From Dallia pectoralis (Eukaryota; Chordata; Actinopteri; Esociformes; Umbridae), in the NCBI GenBank assembly GCA_029465975.1, contig CM055728.1, forward strand, positions 10,250,292-10,314,291: DNA of 64,000 bases. The letters are read 5' to 3'. Position 1 is the first letter of the stretch; each line of letters begins with the position of its first letter. The notes under the pieces are model-generated. The model was not told the DNA's origin. It saw only the letters and a list, made by a program, of their open reading frames with translations, and did not search any database. Below, piece by piece: positions 10,831-24,310 of the stretch. Both the position numbers and the translations under genes were made by a program.

Positions 10831-13800
10831 GCGCTAACACCTGATACACACAAGCATGCTGACACAGTTGCCAAACACAAATGGCAATACACACATCCAA
10901 CTGAATACATAACACACGATTAGACCAAGTGTGTGAAAACTGTGATCAATTCTTTTTTTCACTCTGTTGCACATATATTTCAGACATGAAAAAGTAATTA
11001 TAAAACGACACTCATTACCATCTAAACAATTATTCATCTGATAATCGTAGTTGAATGGCAAATATCTACCGCATTATTTTACTACAATGGGCCATTTCAC
11101 TCTATTTTTGATCGCCCGCTTCAGTGTGTAGAATATGCATACCTCATACGTAACAGAACATGAAATATAGCTTAAGAGATTGGATAAGACAGGGAGAACA
11201 TCTGAAATCCGGACAGACAGAGCCAGGCAGACGCAGAGATATAAACAGGACGACACAAAAACAGACAGAGAATGAACGAGACAGTGAGCAAACGACAGAC
11301 ACAATCATGAGACGAAGGCAGACTCAGGCCAGTGTTAGAAGTGCTTTGTGACTGATATCTTCCACGGGTGAATATGAAGGTCGCGTTGCTCCACTCTGCT
11401 CCTCCGGTTTGTAGGCAGAGTCAAACCGATACTCTCAATCAGTGGGCTTCAACAGCCTGCACTCTCTATATGACTCACAAGCTCTCATTTAGAAATCGAA
11501 CAGCGCCGACCTTGCCAAATATTACCATACCGTCACAGCACTGAATAAACAGAGTAGACCTAATCACGAGGCCTTATGTGTCACGCTGAAAACTCCACAC
11601 ATATCCCTCCCATCGAGATAGTCATACTGTGTAATACACGGGTTTTCAGGATAAACAAATTCATTTAAAAGAGCAGTTATAAAATCACCATATTTTATAA
11701 AAAACGGTGAAGGTTTATTGTTTTACGTACTGTCCAGCTGGGATAGTAGATCTATTTTCGTAAAGAATGACACCTTTTGTCGAGGCATGAAGAAGGACAC
11801 AAAGCTCTTGTTGTCCATGTTGTCACTCATTCTGGTTTTATCTTTTTTTGCCTTTGAATATCTGTTTGACTAGGCACAAACATGTTTAAGGAAGTAAGTT
11901 CTCTAACTTCCATTTTATTTTCCAGGTAGACTTCAATACATAGCTCTCATCACATCGGTGTTAATTTGATGATTGCTCATCTTACATTTTTCTACCATCA
12001 TTACACTAAGCAGGTCTGTTGTAGAAACACTGAGTAGGCGAACAGCAAAGACCAGGGTGAGTGAAATGATACAACAACCGAGGGTTCAAAGGGTTAACAA
12101 AACTGGGGACTTGCTCAGGGAAAATATGGATATATGGTTACATTCTTACAGAAGACCAAAGAAAAGCAATCTGCCATGTTTAACTTTGTATTGTACAGAA
12201 GGATTTTGCCCTGGCTATGAAAAGGAACAAAAATTCAAAAGCATCTGCACACGAACACCCCACAACATTTAGGTCTGTTTTTGGGTTTGCTCATTAAGAC
12301 ATGGACATCCCTAAAGAAGTCATGTCTTGGAGGTGTGGTTGGATGTTGGAGATTCTTGTTGTGGCACGTTTACACCCAGGTGTCAAGAGTATAAAACGGT
12401 CAACCAGCATTTTCCACCCAAATAATTTTCAAGGGCAGCAAAACAAGTTGTAATTGATAAAGGTTGTGAGGTCACGGACTCCGGATATAAACAGTTACCA
12501 TTTAAGCTTTGATTGCCAAGGCCCTGCTAAATTAACATTTACTGACACCAGTCAAATTAGGGGACTTGAGTGAGATAGGGGAAGAGTGTGAGCTAGATAC
12601 TTAGATAGCTGGCTAAGATTGTGGTAAGACTCAAGGCTGGGATTCCCAAATAAGGTACTTTTACAAAGTAATGAATAAAAAAATGTAAAAAATGTGTTGT
12701 CTATGAGATATAAAATGTTTGATTTTTAATTAAATGGCTCACACGTTTCAAAACTTTTTTCGGGTTTGTCATTATCAGGTGTTGGATTGAAGGCAGCAAA
12801 ATGTAATAAATTACAAATTAAGCCCAAAATCCAACAACATGTGGAGAAACAGAAGGCTTCTGAATACTTTCCGGAAACACTGAATGGGCGAGCTAGAATT
12901 TCTTGAATATTTAATAATATTTCAAACGTGACTCTGTATTACATGGTGACGCAATTACTGGGACTTCTTGTTTTTAATGTGAATGAAGAGTTTAGTCTCA
13001 CTGCAGTTGCTGTTTAAAGTTCACTCGGTTCATTTGAAGTCATAAGGAGTCTGTAATTATGCACTTGTTTATGAGTCGTCTACAGAATCTCGCTAACTCT
13101 TTCTCTCTCATTACTCTAGTCAAGGTGAGAAATGTACAATGTTGTTTCACCATTCTGGATGCCGACGATCTCGACCTTCGAGCCACAAAACCGGTAACTA
13201 GCACTTTGTACAAAGGACAGCAAGTGATAAAAAAACATCCGCAGACCTCAAAGATCTATAGCTGGCATAGAAACAAATTGATGTCTGTTCCCGTGGTAAC
13301 AACGACACGGTTACAGCGTCTCGTGGACGATTAAATGCATTTGCGCTTGTGACGCCTCAGAAGTGGCGCGGTAGAACAAACTAATGTAGTAGTAAAACGA
13401 CTCCGTCGGCAGACCTCTGTCATCCGATGCATTGCAGATGTCTAGTGAATGAGGAAGATATGTGTGTATGTTTGTGTTTACCACAACATGACTCCGGAGC
13501 CACATCAGAGACTACACTGCAGTGCAGAGACAGGAAGCCACACACATGAAGCTATAGCACTGATAGAACTCCAAGAGCAAAGAGGCACACACAGATGCAC
13601 ACACAAACACCAACGCCTTAGCACACACACACACACGCACGCACGCACTTGTGCACTCACAAAAACAACTACGTTAAACATGGATAGTAGAGCTTTATTT
13701 TGATACGGCCCGTCTTGCCAGAATGACTGGTGAGTTTAGTTTTGTAATTAGTTTCAGTTGTTTCTTTATTTTGCTAACAATAAACTAACAAACTAAATAT

Positions 13801-15440
13801 AAATCAAAAAGGGTGTTTGTGTGTAGTCGTTGTGTATTTTACATGTAACACTCAATCATCTCCACTAGGTGGCAGTATACACCAGCAGATAAAGCTAAAT
13901 GATAAAGAATGTAAGGCAGGGAAGGTTTTGCTGATTAGCAGTGATCATTTGGCATTTCAAGAAGTGTAGTAATGGTGGTGCAGTTCATGTCTAGGATCAC
14001 AACTACAAATGAACTGTTCCTTTCTCTAATGCCTTTCTAGAGTAACCCAAATGAATATGGTGTTGAAGTCATTTCCCCTGTTTACTTTGGTGCAGTAGTA
14101 CTTCAACTCTACATATGACTCGTGCAAACTTTGCAATGGCACTTGCTAATTACAGCCGCTGTTGATATGAGTCACTGGGGATTTTTCAGTTTCAAAAGCC
14201 ATGGCCTGTTTAAAAAGAGATTTTTACAGTACAAACAGAAGTGTGATGTGAGGTAAATGCATGTGCAAGCTAAACTAACAGGAAGACATTTATGGGTGAT
14301 TTCTATACCAAAAGTGATCTAGTTTGTGGACATCATGGACAATAATAAAAGGCTTGTACAAAAAAGTGCTGTTAGTTTAGCCGTATGACCTTAATTTGTC
14401 AATGAGTGTTATAGAAATGTTCCTGACCATAATTGATTATGTAGTATTGACTAAAAATTACAGCAATTCTTTTTTTTTGGTTCTGTGAACTTATTTAGAT
14501 GCAAGGGCCCGATTGGATTTATTTAGCTATGGTTATTATGTATTTTTTGGAATAGAGAATATTGTTCGGTTGTAATGTTTTTGAATTCCCATAAAACTTG
14601 TGAGCATTTTCAGCATAGACAGGCACCAGCCAGGTTGAAGATGAGACAAACAGAGTCAGTCAGAACTGTATACTGTGTCTCTAATCAAAAGTAATTTCAA
14701 GCAACGGAACGCTGTGAGTTGCAGACACCCAGTGGCGTGTAACTGTAGTTAACCAGTGAATATTTACACTAATATGGACATTCGAAAACGACAGAACGAA
14801 GTCTGAACACACTCGAAGTAGTTAAGAGAGGAGGCAGGTTAGTCATTGCGATGGTTGCAAAGGGTTGGCAAAACTTAAGCTCGATGCTTTTCATTTCATA
14901 GCAAAAACAATACTACAGAATAGATGTAGCGTTTTTCCAGGGGATTCGCCAATGCTGGACACAAAACATCCACTGAAATATTGTTATATAGTGTCAGACT
15001 TCTTCCTGCTAGACTGAAGCACCATCACAATAAAACTAACTCAGTTCTCTCAGCTTCCTGAAGCAGTCATCTCAGGCCCATGATGCACCATTGGTTTCCT
15101 GTTTCAGTCACTTCTTTATGTACCTTTTTGGTTATCATTTATCTGCGGGAATGGATGGCACTATTTCCACTAACGTCAGGCTCACCAGGGTGGAGGTGAC
15201 GAGCCGTGCAGTCCTGTGACCACTCAGATAGGCCCCTTCGACCCAGATTCGTCCACCTCCAATCACCATGTTCTGGTGTCAGTGGAATTCCCTGCCATCT
15301 CGAGCAGGGAGGAGTTTCATGGGCAGAGCTCTAGTTCGTAACCTGGGTGTACCTTTAGCCTCAGTAAATCAATGTTATATACCCTCTTGCGTCAAGACTC
15401 CCTTTGTCTCTCCTCGTACACTTGACAGGAATGTGATGCC
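10831..15440. other. Long non-coding stretch
   Basis: No supported gene. A CA run lies at 13620-13650. Open frames are under 100 codons and show no recognisable domain. I see nothing else that I can name. Confidence 0.5.
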
Positions 15441-15449
15441 CTGGGCTTT

Positions 15450-16020
15450 AAAACCCTAGGTCTGGGCATTAACGTGAACGTCATTTTGACACGTGCCACC
15501 TAAACATTGTTGCGGACTGGGTATACCCCTTCATGGCGATGGTACCCTCTTATAGCCGTGTCCTCTTTCAGCAGGATAATGCACCCTGACACACTGCACA
15601 TAATGTACCTCCAGTAGCTCCGTGAATGGAGCTCCACAACTCTCGCCTGTTTGAAACTTCACTACCGAATCATTCCTCTACGATTATCACCCATTCCTCC
15701 ACTCCTAGCACCCCTTCTACCTCTAGCACTCCCCCCTGCAACCACCCAGGAACAATGTACTTATTGCCTTTTTGATGTGTGTTTTTAGCTATATGTGAAA
15801 TGCCTGCACTTATTGTAAGTCGGTCTGGATAAGAGCGTCTGCTAAATGCGCAAAATGTAAATGTAAAATGTAATGTTCGAGAATGGCCTGAGGAACAGGA
15901 TGAGTTCTAGGTGATGCCATGGCCTCCACATTTGGGACATGCTGGTCCAACAAGTATGATCCACGGTGGCTCTACCTCGTGACTTACTGGACTTGAAGGA
16001 TCAGGCAGGAGTTATGTAAA
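15450..16020 (+). pseudogene. Tc1-type transposase remnant split by a SINE-like insertion
   Basis: Translated pieces upstream (15490-15600) and downstream (15877-16000) of an insert match the catalytic region of a fish Tc1-type transposase, including FQQDNAP, WDMLVQQV and DLLDLKD, but with stops. The usual PNSPDLNPIEHLWD block is mostly deleted. Only a relic remains. Confidence 0.7.
15607..15870 (+). mobile_element. SINE-like insertion with V-SINE-type tail
   Basis: The 3' part has GTAAGTCGGTCTGGATAAGA followed by GCGTCTGCTAAATG and (TGTAAA)n, a tail shared by many fish SINEs and LINEs. Short TAATGT repeats at 15601-15606 and 15871-15876 may be the target-site duplication. Confidence 0.65.
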
Positions 16021-16077
16021 ATCTTTGCTTAGGGAGATTGGTACTGTTAAAGCAGCAAGCAGCACCAACAGCATGTT

Positions 16078-16222
16078 TGGCCAGTGTTTTTGGTTATATT
16101 TATTAACGCCCCAACAGCCAGTGTTTTTGGTTATATTTATTAACGCCCCAACAGCCAGTGTTTTTGGTTATATTTATTAACGCCCCAACAGCCAGTGTTT
16201 TTGGTTATATTTATTAACGCTG
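16078..16222 (+). repeat. 37-bp minisatellite, about 4 copies
   Basis: Unit CAGCCAGTGTTTTTGGTTAT plus ATTTATTAACGCCCCAA, nearly identical copies. Confidence 0.93.
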
Positions 16223-16236
16223 CCAGTTTAGGACCT

Positions 16237-16425
16237 GTGAGGCATCTGTTTCTCATACCAGACACTCTAATGTATTTGTCCAATTGCTTAGTTGTGCACT
16301 GGGGCCCTCCCACTGCTCTTTCTATTCTGGTTAGAGTGATTGTGTGATGTTCTGTGAAGATAGTAGTACAGAGCAGTTCAGTTTCTGGTCAATTTCTCGC
16401 ATGGAATAGCATTTCTCAAAACAAG
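16237..16425 (-). pseudogene. Fragment of a second Tc1-like transposon
   Basis: On the minus strand the sequence reads through VLVLRNA and EKL, the helix-turn-helix region of a salmonid/pike-type Tc1 transposase, with many stops. The same family is seen at 32126-32440 and its terminal region at 49830-49937. Confidence 0.6.
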
Positions 16426-16779
16426 AACCCTCACGTATGTGTTACCAGGTGGGAGAGGGCAGTGTGTGCCGTGATAGCATTGACTGTAGCATCTATTCGG
16501 GCAGGATACACTTTGAAAGGGGTCCAAGGTGTCAAGAATAATGGAGCAGATGAGAGTTCTGACCAACCGCTCGAACCATTACGATGGAGGCTGTTCACAC
16601 ACGTAATGGCTTTTATACTGGAACGATGGCAGTCTGTTTCAAGCTGATGGTAGCAGCTGCTGTGTACACATATTTTTTCTAACAAATCCCTATGGTGTTG
16701 TCACAATACCTAGTCCATTGAGGTCATCTATTGGGCTAGGCGGGTATTGGCACACTTATGTCACTTATATATAACTTTC

Positions 16780-17120
16780 ACACCTGAATCAGATGTGGGT
16801 GATTAGAATGGGCACGGCTGGTTTAGATTAGGTGATTATGTTTGTTATAGAAGTCACTGGGCCTTGGTGCACAGTGTGGGATATTGTCTATATGGCACGA
16901 CTACTTTGTGATATTTTTAGGTGAGTGTTTGCATGCATTTAGCTGTGTTCGTAATTTATTAGTAAGTCGCGGTTATGCACATTTTAGTTTCATTCTTACA
17001 GCTTCTGTGTTTCCGCTGTTCTCGGTTTGTTTTATGTTAAATAAAGAAACCCCTTTTGAATGGATTATACACGCTTTGCGCCTGTCTTCCTCTGCACTAA
17101 GCCTTGGTTTCGTGACGGGG
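16780..17120 (+). mobile_element. LTR-like dispersed repeat (copy B)
   Basis: Shares GGTGATTATGTTTGTTAT, TTGGTGCAC, GGTGAGTGTT, TCTTACAG, AATAAA and a terminal GTGAC with the copy at 44580-44875. The poly(A)-like signal and donor-like motif suggest a solo LTR of a retroelement; the class is not determined. Confidence 0.5.
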
Positions 17121-17129
17121 GTTGTGGGT

Positions 17130-18885
17130 ATTGGTTGCATTGTACTTCACGGCAGTCCAATTGCTTAACTAAAAGTTGTTATTGGAAAGAACAAAAAGGG
17201 GTCCATCAGGGACTCAACATAACAGAACAAGCACTCAAGATGTGACACTAACCTCCTGCACATAACTAAACAAAAGACTGATGCAATTCAACACTGACGT
17301 AATGAGCGTTCCATTTCCACCTGTCTTCTCCCATGAGTGTTCCACAGCGGCATATCCAGGAACCTTCAGAATTTGACAATGACCTGAGGCTCATCAGCCC
17401 CCAGTGTGTTTGCCAGGGGAGGGGGAAAGGTAGCCCACAGATCCAGTCTTTGCCTCCATCTGGTGGCCGCAAGAGTTGTTAACTTGTAAAAAGTTATTGT
17501 GAGATAACATATTACAGACAGGTGCTTGACATAATTGGTGCTGTATTCATCTTGGTGCATCATCTGAAATGCACACAAACAATGAACAACAATACAATGA
17601 GAATAGTATGTTTATTTTCCCGAGTCATGTTTAGTCAAACACCTTGCAAGTCAAAGCTCAAGTGAGTGATTGCCAAGTCATTTCAGAACCTGCAATTAGA
17701 AAATCATGAAAACTCGAAAGTTGGAACTTGAGTTAACCCCTAGGTTTCCCAGAAGAATTGCCACAAGACTAGACACATATACACGCACACAGACATGAGT
17801 ACACACACACCTCAAGTGAATGGGCAAATGTGTGTCCAAACTAAAGTAAATGACATTTTGACTTCTAAGACTTTTCAACTGTCCTATACTTTTGGACTGA
17901 TATCTTGAAATGATTATCTCCAAAACAAAGCCAACACTGCCAACCTCTTGCGATGGACAAACACAAAACACACATAACAATAGGTTTTCTCCTGACGGAG
18001 GAATCCTAACAACAGTTTGGAGAACACTCACGATATCCCTGCCCGGGGAATGAATGCTGTGAAAATGGCATTTCTACCGCAACTACATTACCTATTTCTC
18101 CCATGCTACTGATCACATTATGCTGACTGATGCCTGAGCATGATGACTAGATGATGTGTAAATGGCTAGTCAGCTGGGGGGAAAACAACCCCCAGATCCC
18201 CATGAAATTATATTAGTGATGGATCATCCCAGCAGCGGGTGATAACCATGTCGTACATCATAGCACAATTGGCTGGATCATTAGGATTGGACACCAGCGC
18301 ACTACACACTTCGCACCGTGTTTTCGGCGTTAGCGCTTAGCTTCAGAGCTCACTGATGATTCCCAGCTGCGCACGTGTGAAGTAATTGGCCGTTAGCAGG
18401 GCTTTATTATTGAGAGAGCAGTGAGGTCCTGTCCGAACCCCTCTGGCTCAACTGCTTATTAGGGCCCCTAAGGGGCTGTAGTCATGGTGTCCAGGCAAAT
18501 ATACAACCTGCTCCGAGTTCCAACTCTGTTCAAACTGGACGTGAAGTATTAAATAGAAGGCAAAGGAAATGATGCATCTGCAGCTGATAACTGCTAGTCT
18601 GTTTATACTGGTCTCCTGATTTCAATGTTTAACGGATAACCGAAACCGCGTTACATGGGCCTGCTGCTCTTTGTCTCTATGAGTTGGTCCCCCAATACAA
18701 ACCTACGCCACCACATATGCTACGGTCAGAATATCCGGAGGCAGGGCTTTTCTGATATGCCAGTTGATGAGGATGAAGACGTGGTCTTGAGTATTTTCTG
18801 AAGACTCAATAGTTCAGTAAACGTTTGTGGCCAAGGGGAACGTGTGTCGTCGAAATCACTAAATGGGAAAAGTAGAGAAACAGTA
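17130..18885. other. Non-coding stretch
   Basis: No supported gene, RNA or element. Open frames are short and show no recognisable domain. Confidence 0.55.
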
Positions 18886-20439
18886 GATCAGCCCACTGTG
18901 TCCTCCACCCATACATGTAGTTATAGGTGGAGATCAGGTCTATATACATATCAGTCTACTGTGTCCTCCACCCATACATGTAGTTATAGGTGGAGATCAG
19001 GTCTATATACATATCAGGTCACTGTGTCCTCCACCCATACATGTAGTTATAGGTGGAGATCAGGTCTATATACATATCAGGTCACTGTGTCCTCCACCCA
19101 TACATGTAGTTATAGGTGGAGATCAGGTCTATATATATCAGTACATCACTGTGTCCTCCACCCATACATGTAGTTATAGGTGGAGATCAGGTCTATATAC
19201 ATATCAGCCCACTGTGTCCTCCACCCATACATGTAGTTATAGGTGGAGATCAGGTCTATATACATATCAGTCACTGTGTCCTCCACCCATACATGTAGTT
19301 ATAGGTGGAGAGAGGTCTATATATATATCAGTCTACTGTGTCCTCCACCCATACATGTAGTTATAGGTGGAGATCAGGTCTATATACATATCAGGTCACT
19401 GTGTCCTCCACCCATACATGTAGTTATAGGTGGAGATCAGGTCTATATACATATCAGGTCACTGTGTCCTCCACCCATACATGTAGTTATAGGTGGAGAT
19501 CAGGTCTATATACATATCAGGTCACTGTGTCCTCCACCCATACATGTAGTTATAGGTGGAGATCAGGTCTATATACATATCAGGTCACTGTGTCCTCCAC
19601 CCATACATGTAGTTATAGGTGGAGATCAGGTCTATATACATATCAGGTCACTGTGTCCTCCACCCATACATGTAGTTATAGGTGGAGATCAGGTCTATAT
19701 ACATATCAGGTCACTGTGTCCTCCACCCATACATGTAGTTATAGGTGGAGATCAGGTCTATATACATATCAGGTCACTGTGTCCTCCACCCATACATGTA
19801 GTTATAGGTGGAGATCAGGTCTATATACATATCAGATCACTGTGTCCTCCACCCATACATGTAGTTATAGGTGGAGATCAGGTCTATATACATATCAGGT
19901 CACTGTGTCCTCCACCCATACATGTAGTTATAGGTGGAGATCAGGTCTATATACATATGAGTACAGCCCACTGTGTCCTCCACCCATACATGTAGTTATA
20001 GGTGGAGATCAGGTCTATATACATATCAGATCACTGTGTCCTCCACCCATACATGTAGTTATAGGTGGAGATCAGGTCTATATACATATGAGTACAGGTC
20101 ACTGTGTCCTCCACCCATACATGTAGTTATAGGTGGAGATCAGGTCTATATACATATCAGACCACTGTGTTCTCCACCCATACATGTAGTTATAGGTGGA
20201 GATCAGGTCTATATACATATCAGGTCACTGTGTCCTCCACCCATACATGTAGTTATAGGTGGAGATCAGGTCTATATACATATCAGGTCACTGTGTCCTC
20301 CACCCATACATGTAGTTATAGGTGGAGATCAGGTCTATATACAGATCAGGTCACTGTGTCCTCCACCCATACATGTAGTTATAGGTGGAGATCAGGTCTA
20401 TATACATATCAGTACAGCCCACTGTGTCCTCCACCCATT
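18886..20439 (+). repeat. 63-bp minisatellite, about 25 copies
   Basis: Unit CACTGTGTCCTCCACCCATA, then CATGTAGTTATAGGTGGAGA, then TCAGGTCTATATACATATCA plus three bases. CTCCACCCATA and TATAGGTGGAG form an imperfect inverted repeat in every unit. As 63 is a multiple of three, all frames stay open, giving frames up to 273 codons that are not genes. One diverged unit piece occurs at 37035-37090. Confidence 0.97.
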
Positions 20440-20985
20440 TGTCACATTTTATTAACACCCGCTCTCGGAATAAGTGTGCAGAGGCAGATGCTAAAAACAC
20501 ATGTGCTATGTGCTGTGTGTGGTTTTGGATAAAAGCATCTATAATGAAAATAAAGGTTAGAGCTGATAACCTGCCTAACTTGTCCTATTTTCTGTTATTC
20601 TTTGCCAGATATGGAACTCAAATATATTGATGCCTCAATACATTTTTAAACTTAGGAACATAATGGGATAACGATGGATTAGCATGTTTCTGTCAATTAG
20701 CCTTTTAAAATACGCTAAGTGAGAATCTACGCCTTGTATTTTTAACCCCATGTCCCTTTCTAACATACATACTATACATGTTATTGCCATTAGCATAGCA
20801 CCTAGCATCCCACTGCTGGTTCGGAAAAATGGGTGGTCCTGGTCAGTCCCCAGATGGCAGGCAACATGCTGCTTGAAGTGGTGCTGGAGGGCCAGTAGGT
20901 GGCAGCGTTCCTAATACCCCAGGGCAATGAAAGGGGACATTGTGCTGAGTAGAACTGTTTTTTTGGTTACTGCACCTTGTTATGG
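20440..20985. other. Non-coding stretch between two minisatellites
   Basis: No recognisable feature. Confidence 0.55.
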
Positions 20986-21795
20986 AAATGTACTATAGTG
21001 TGTACAACTAATGTGTCTGTATAGCAATAATGATGTATAAGTACTACTAATGTGTCTGTATAGTAATAATGATGTATAAGTACTACTAACGTGTCTGTAT
21101 AGCAATAATGATGTATAAGTACAACTAATGTGTCTGTATAGCAATAATGATGTATAAGTACTACTAATGTGTCTGTATAGCAATAATGATGTATAAGAAC
21201 TAATAATGTGTCTGTATAGTAATAATGATGTATAAGTACTACTAATGTGTCTGTATAGCAATAATGATGTATAAGTACTAATAATGTGTCTGTATAGTAA
21301 TAATGATGTATATGTACTACTAATGTGTCTGTATAGTAATAATGATGTATAAGTACTACTAATGTGTCTGTTTAGTAATAATGATGTATAAGTACTAATA
21401 AAGTGTCTGTATAGTAATAATGATGTATAAGTACTACTAATGTGTCTGTATAGCAATAATGATGTATATGTACTACTAACGTGTCTGTATAGTAATAATG
21501 ATGTATAAGTACTACTAATGTGTCTGTTTAGTAATAATGATGTATAAGTACTAATAAAGTGTCTGTATAGTAATAATGATGTATAAGTACTACTAATGTG
21601 TCTGTATAGCAATAATGATGTATAAGTACTACTAATGTGTCTGTATAGTAATAATGATGTATAAGTACTACTAATGTGTCTGTATAGTAATAATGATGTA
21701 TAAGTACTACTAATGTGTCTGTATAGTAATAATGATGTATAAGTACTACTAATGTGTCTGTATAGTAATAATGATGTATAAGTACTACTAATGTG
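20986..21795 (+). repeat. 39-bp minisatellite, about 21 copies
   Basis: Unit TAATGTGTCTGTATAGCAAT plus AATGATGTATAAGTACTAC. The minus-strand 278-codon frame is an artefact of a period divisible by three. Confidence 0.96.
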
Positions 21796-22384
21796 GGAAC
21801 CCTTGTTGGGAACCACTTCTCCAATTACCCCATTGTTTTAAAATTGTCATCACAATAAAACCTCACCTGTCACAGCAGGAGGTCTTTTTTATGGATGTTT
21901 CACTCTTAATATCCAAAGTGCTTTGAGGACCACATTTGGTATAAAAGCATGAACAATAAATCAAATTAATTCATCATTATGGTAATGCTCAAAGGAGCGA
22001 GGGGAGGGGTTTTACTTACTCCTCCTTATTCCTTTCAATACCGCCCCCTCCCCTCGGACGGCAACTTGGTACAGACCACTCTTAACCAACACTTTGTCCC
22101 TAAGCTGCAGCTCTACAATGCTCTACCCTGCATCACTGTACTAGCTCTGCAAAATAGACAGAGACAAATAGAGAGAAAGAAAGAGAGTTGCTAAACTAGA
22201 GAGGAAGAGGAGGTCAGGGAGAAAAGAAGAACAAGTGATTTCTTTTAAGGAATATCCTACATTTTGTGTAAGGATTTACAGTGTAGATGACCAGGTTCTA
22301 CATATCTCAGATTCTTGCTCTAGAACTGTAACAGGACTAGACACAGACACTCTAGTACACACACAGACCTTCTCCATCTTTATA

Positions 22385-22387
<3 letters not shown>
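21796..22387. other. Non-coding stretch
   Basis: Nothing recognisable beyond short unrelated reading frames. Confidence 0.5.
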
Positions 22388-22473
<86 letters not shown>

Positions 22474-22490
22474 AAAACACACACACACAC
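22388..22490 (+). repeat. (CT)n(CA)n compound microsatellite
   Basis: CT run followed by a CA run with two AAACA interruptions. Confidence 0.96.
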
Positions 22491-22849
22491 TCACCATCTC
22501 CATCTTTATATCACTTTTTCTCTCGTTCTCCTTCACCTGCCCCTTTTCTCGATTGGAACATGTCTACATCCTCGTCTGGGTCGACCAACCACAATACGCG
22601 TTTGTCATGTGAGTACCTGTCTCTTTTTTTCTATACCACCTCTGACTGTAAAAGCAGCTGTCTTACATGAAGGACTCTAAAGAGCTTGGATGATTGGATA
22701 ATTTGGATGTTTAACAATCTTTGTTGCACACTGCACAGTGACTTTTCGGTTAGAGAAAGGGTTTGTCTTTGCAATTTTGTTTATGTTGATGCACTTTCAT
22801 TAAATTAAAGAAATATATATTTTTAAAATATATTTACAGTTCGCAGTTA

Positions 22850-22952
22850 TTTTGTTTTAAATGGACGGGGGGAAAAAATCGAATCGAATCGTAAATCAAG
22901 TTTTTTTATAAAAATTGCTGATTTTTTTAGGGAAAAAAATCGCCCAGCTCTA
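22850..22952. mobile_element. Probable end of a DNA transposon
   Basis: AATCGAATCG repeats followed by AAAAAATCGCCCAGCTCTAG, resembling the CTAGAGCTGGGCGAT ends of fish hAT-like elements. The partner end was not located. Confidence 0.4.
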
Positions 22953-23249
22953 GTTGTCTCGTGTGGTATAGTCCAATATATCTATATATTGTCAAACAAA
23001 TGTCCATTCTATGTGGCTAAATATCACATTTAAGGACCGGACAGTGACATAAAGGTCAGTTGGAGTGGAAACCTAGTTGTTGTAAGACCCAGAGATCTGT
23101 CTTTCTCTATGCCGGAGTTGGCACTCCCCCTGCCAGCGGAGAGAGTGAGAAATCAAGAACGATTTGAATCGCCTGAGTTTCTCCGCACCTGTTTTCAGAT
23201 ATGCTCATTTGTTCTCGTATTTAGTTTGGTTCTTGTCTGTCAGCCAGTG

Positions 23250-23614
23250 TCGGCTCATTGTTGGTACTTTTGTATGTATGTACACTGAACAATATCATCA
23301 ACACTGGTCTGCTTACCTACCTCATGTATAATTTTTTTCCTACATCTAGATAATTCGTTATTAATATTTTACCATTGCACATGATCCACTTACTTTGCAC
23401 TATATTTATATACAAATCTATATTTCTTACAACATTTTTATATTTCTGTCTTCTGTTTTTATTTTCTTATCTCTTTTTTAAATTAATTTTGTTAAGTGAA
23501 TGTTGTACGTTGTACATTGTTAAGTGAATGTTGTACATTGAACGTGTTTTTACCGGAGTCAAATTCCTTGCTTGCTTACGCAAGCTTGGCCAATAAAGCT
23601 GATTCTGATTCTGA
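23250..23614 (+). mobile_element. 3' end of a LINE (CR1/L2/Rex-like)
   Basis: Ends with GGAGTCAAATTCCTTGCTTG, CAATAAAGCTGATTCTGATT and short tandem CTGATT repeats, a tail typical of teleost CR1/L2-type LINEs. No coding part remains. Confidence 0.65.
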
Positions 23615-23619
23615 TGTAC

Positions 23620-24195
23620 GAATGTTTCGTGTTTAAGCTACGACAGCTATTCTGTTGAAAGGTACGGTGCGATCTGTTAGATCTTTCTTCATTTGTATTC
23701 CAAGTTTTCTTTTATAGTTCCCGTTCACCTGTTCGGAATAAAGACTTTGCTTTCGGAGAAAACTCTGCGCCTGTGTCCACTACCTCCGTCTGAGCCGTTT
23801 GTTACAGTTGTCAGAGCATATCACGGTTGGAAAGGAACACATGTCTTCATGTATTTCGCAGTTTCCTTTTTTTTCATTAACGTATCCCGGACTCGTTACA
23901 TTCAGTTTGTTGTCATTACTCACACCAGGCTTTCCTTTCAGTAATTAGAATGGGTTCTTAAGTTTTCTCCTCTGCCTTATTTTTTTGTTGCTTATTGGTA
24001 ATTGTTACGTCGTCCGTGCTGTTCGTAAAGCTGTCCGTTTTTGTAAATTATTACGTTTTTCCATTGTGCAATTTCGATTCATTCAGCTGTATGTTTTTCG
24101 CCGTTTGTTGGTCTGTTTTATTTTATTAAAACCCACAAACGGTATAGCGTTTGTTTTTTTCTGCACTATACCCAAGGTTTTGTGACAAAGCATTT
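23620..24195 (+). other. LTR-like repeat remnants
   Basis: Two stretches (about 23690-23815 and 23990-24190) each carry AATAAAGACTTTG- or ATTAAAACCC-type signals and end near GTTACAG or GTGACA, like the dispersed LTR-like family elsewhere in the window. Boundaries are unclear. Confidence 0.35.
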
Positions 24196-24231
24196 CACCA
24201 GTCTGACCTGTAACCACAGAAAAGTTACCAA

Positions 24232-24310
24232 TCAATCAAATTTTATTTGTAGAGCGTCTTACAACAGCCAAAAGGTGCACAAGGCGCTTTCCAGTAAAAA
24301 GCATAAAAAA
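24232..24310 (+). mobile_element. SINE-like fragment
   Basis: TCAAATTTTATTTGTAGAGC and AAGGCGCTTTCCAG resemble a common fish repeat containing TTTATT-TAGAGCG and GCGCTTTCCAG. Confidence 0.4.

Noticed and set aside
19243..20532. Long + strand frames of 142-273 codons over the 63-bp array
   Set aside because: The period is divisible by three so any stop-free frame stays open. The predicted peptides are pure repeats with no start context or conserved domain.
20980..21824. 278-codon minus-strand frame
   Set aside because: Product of the 39-bp repeat.
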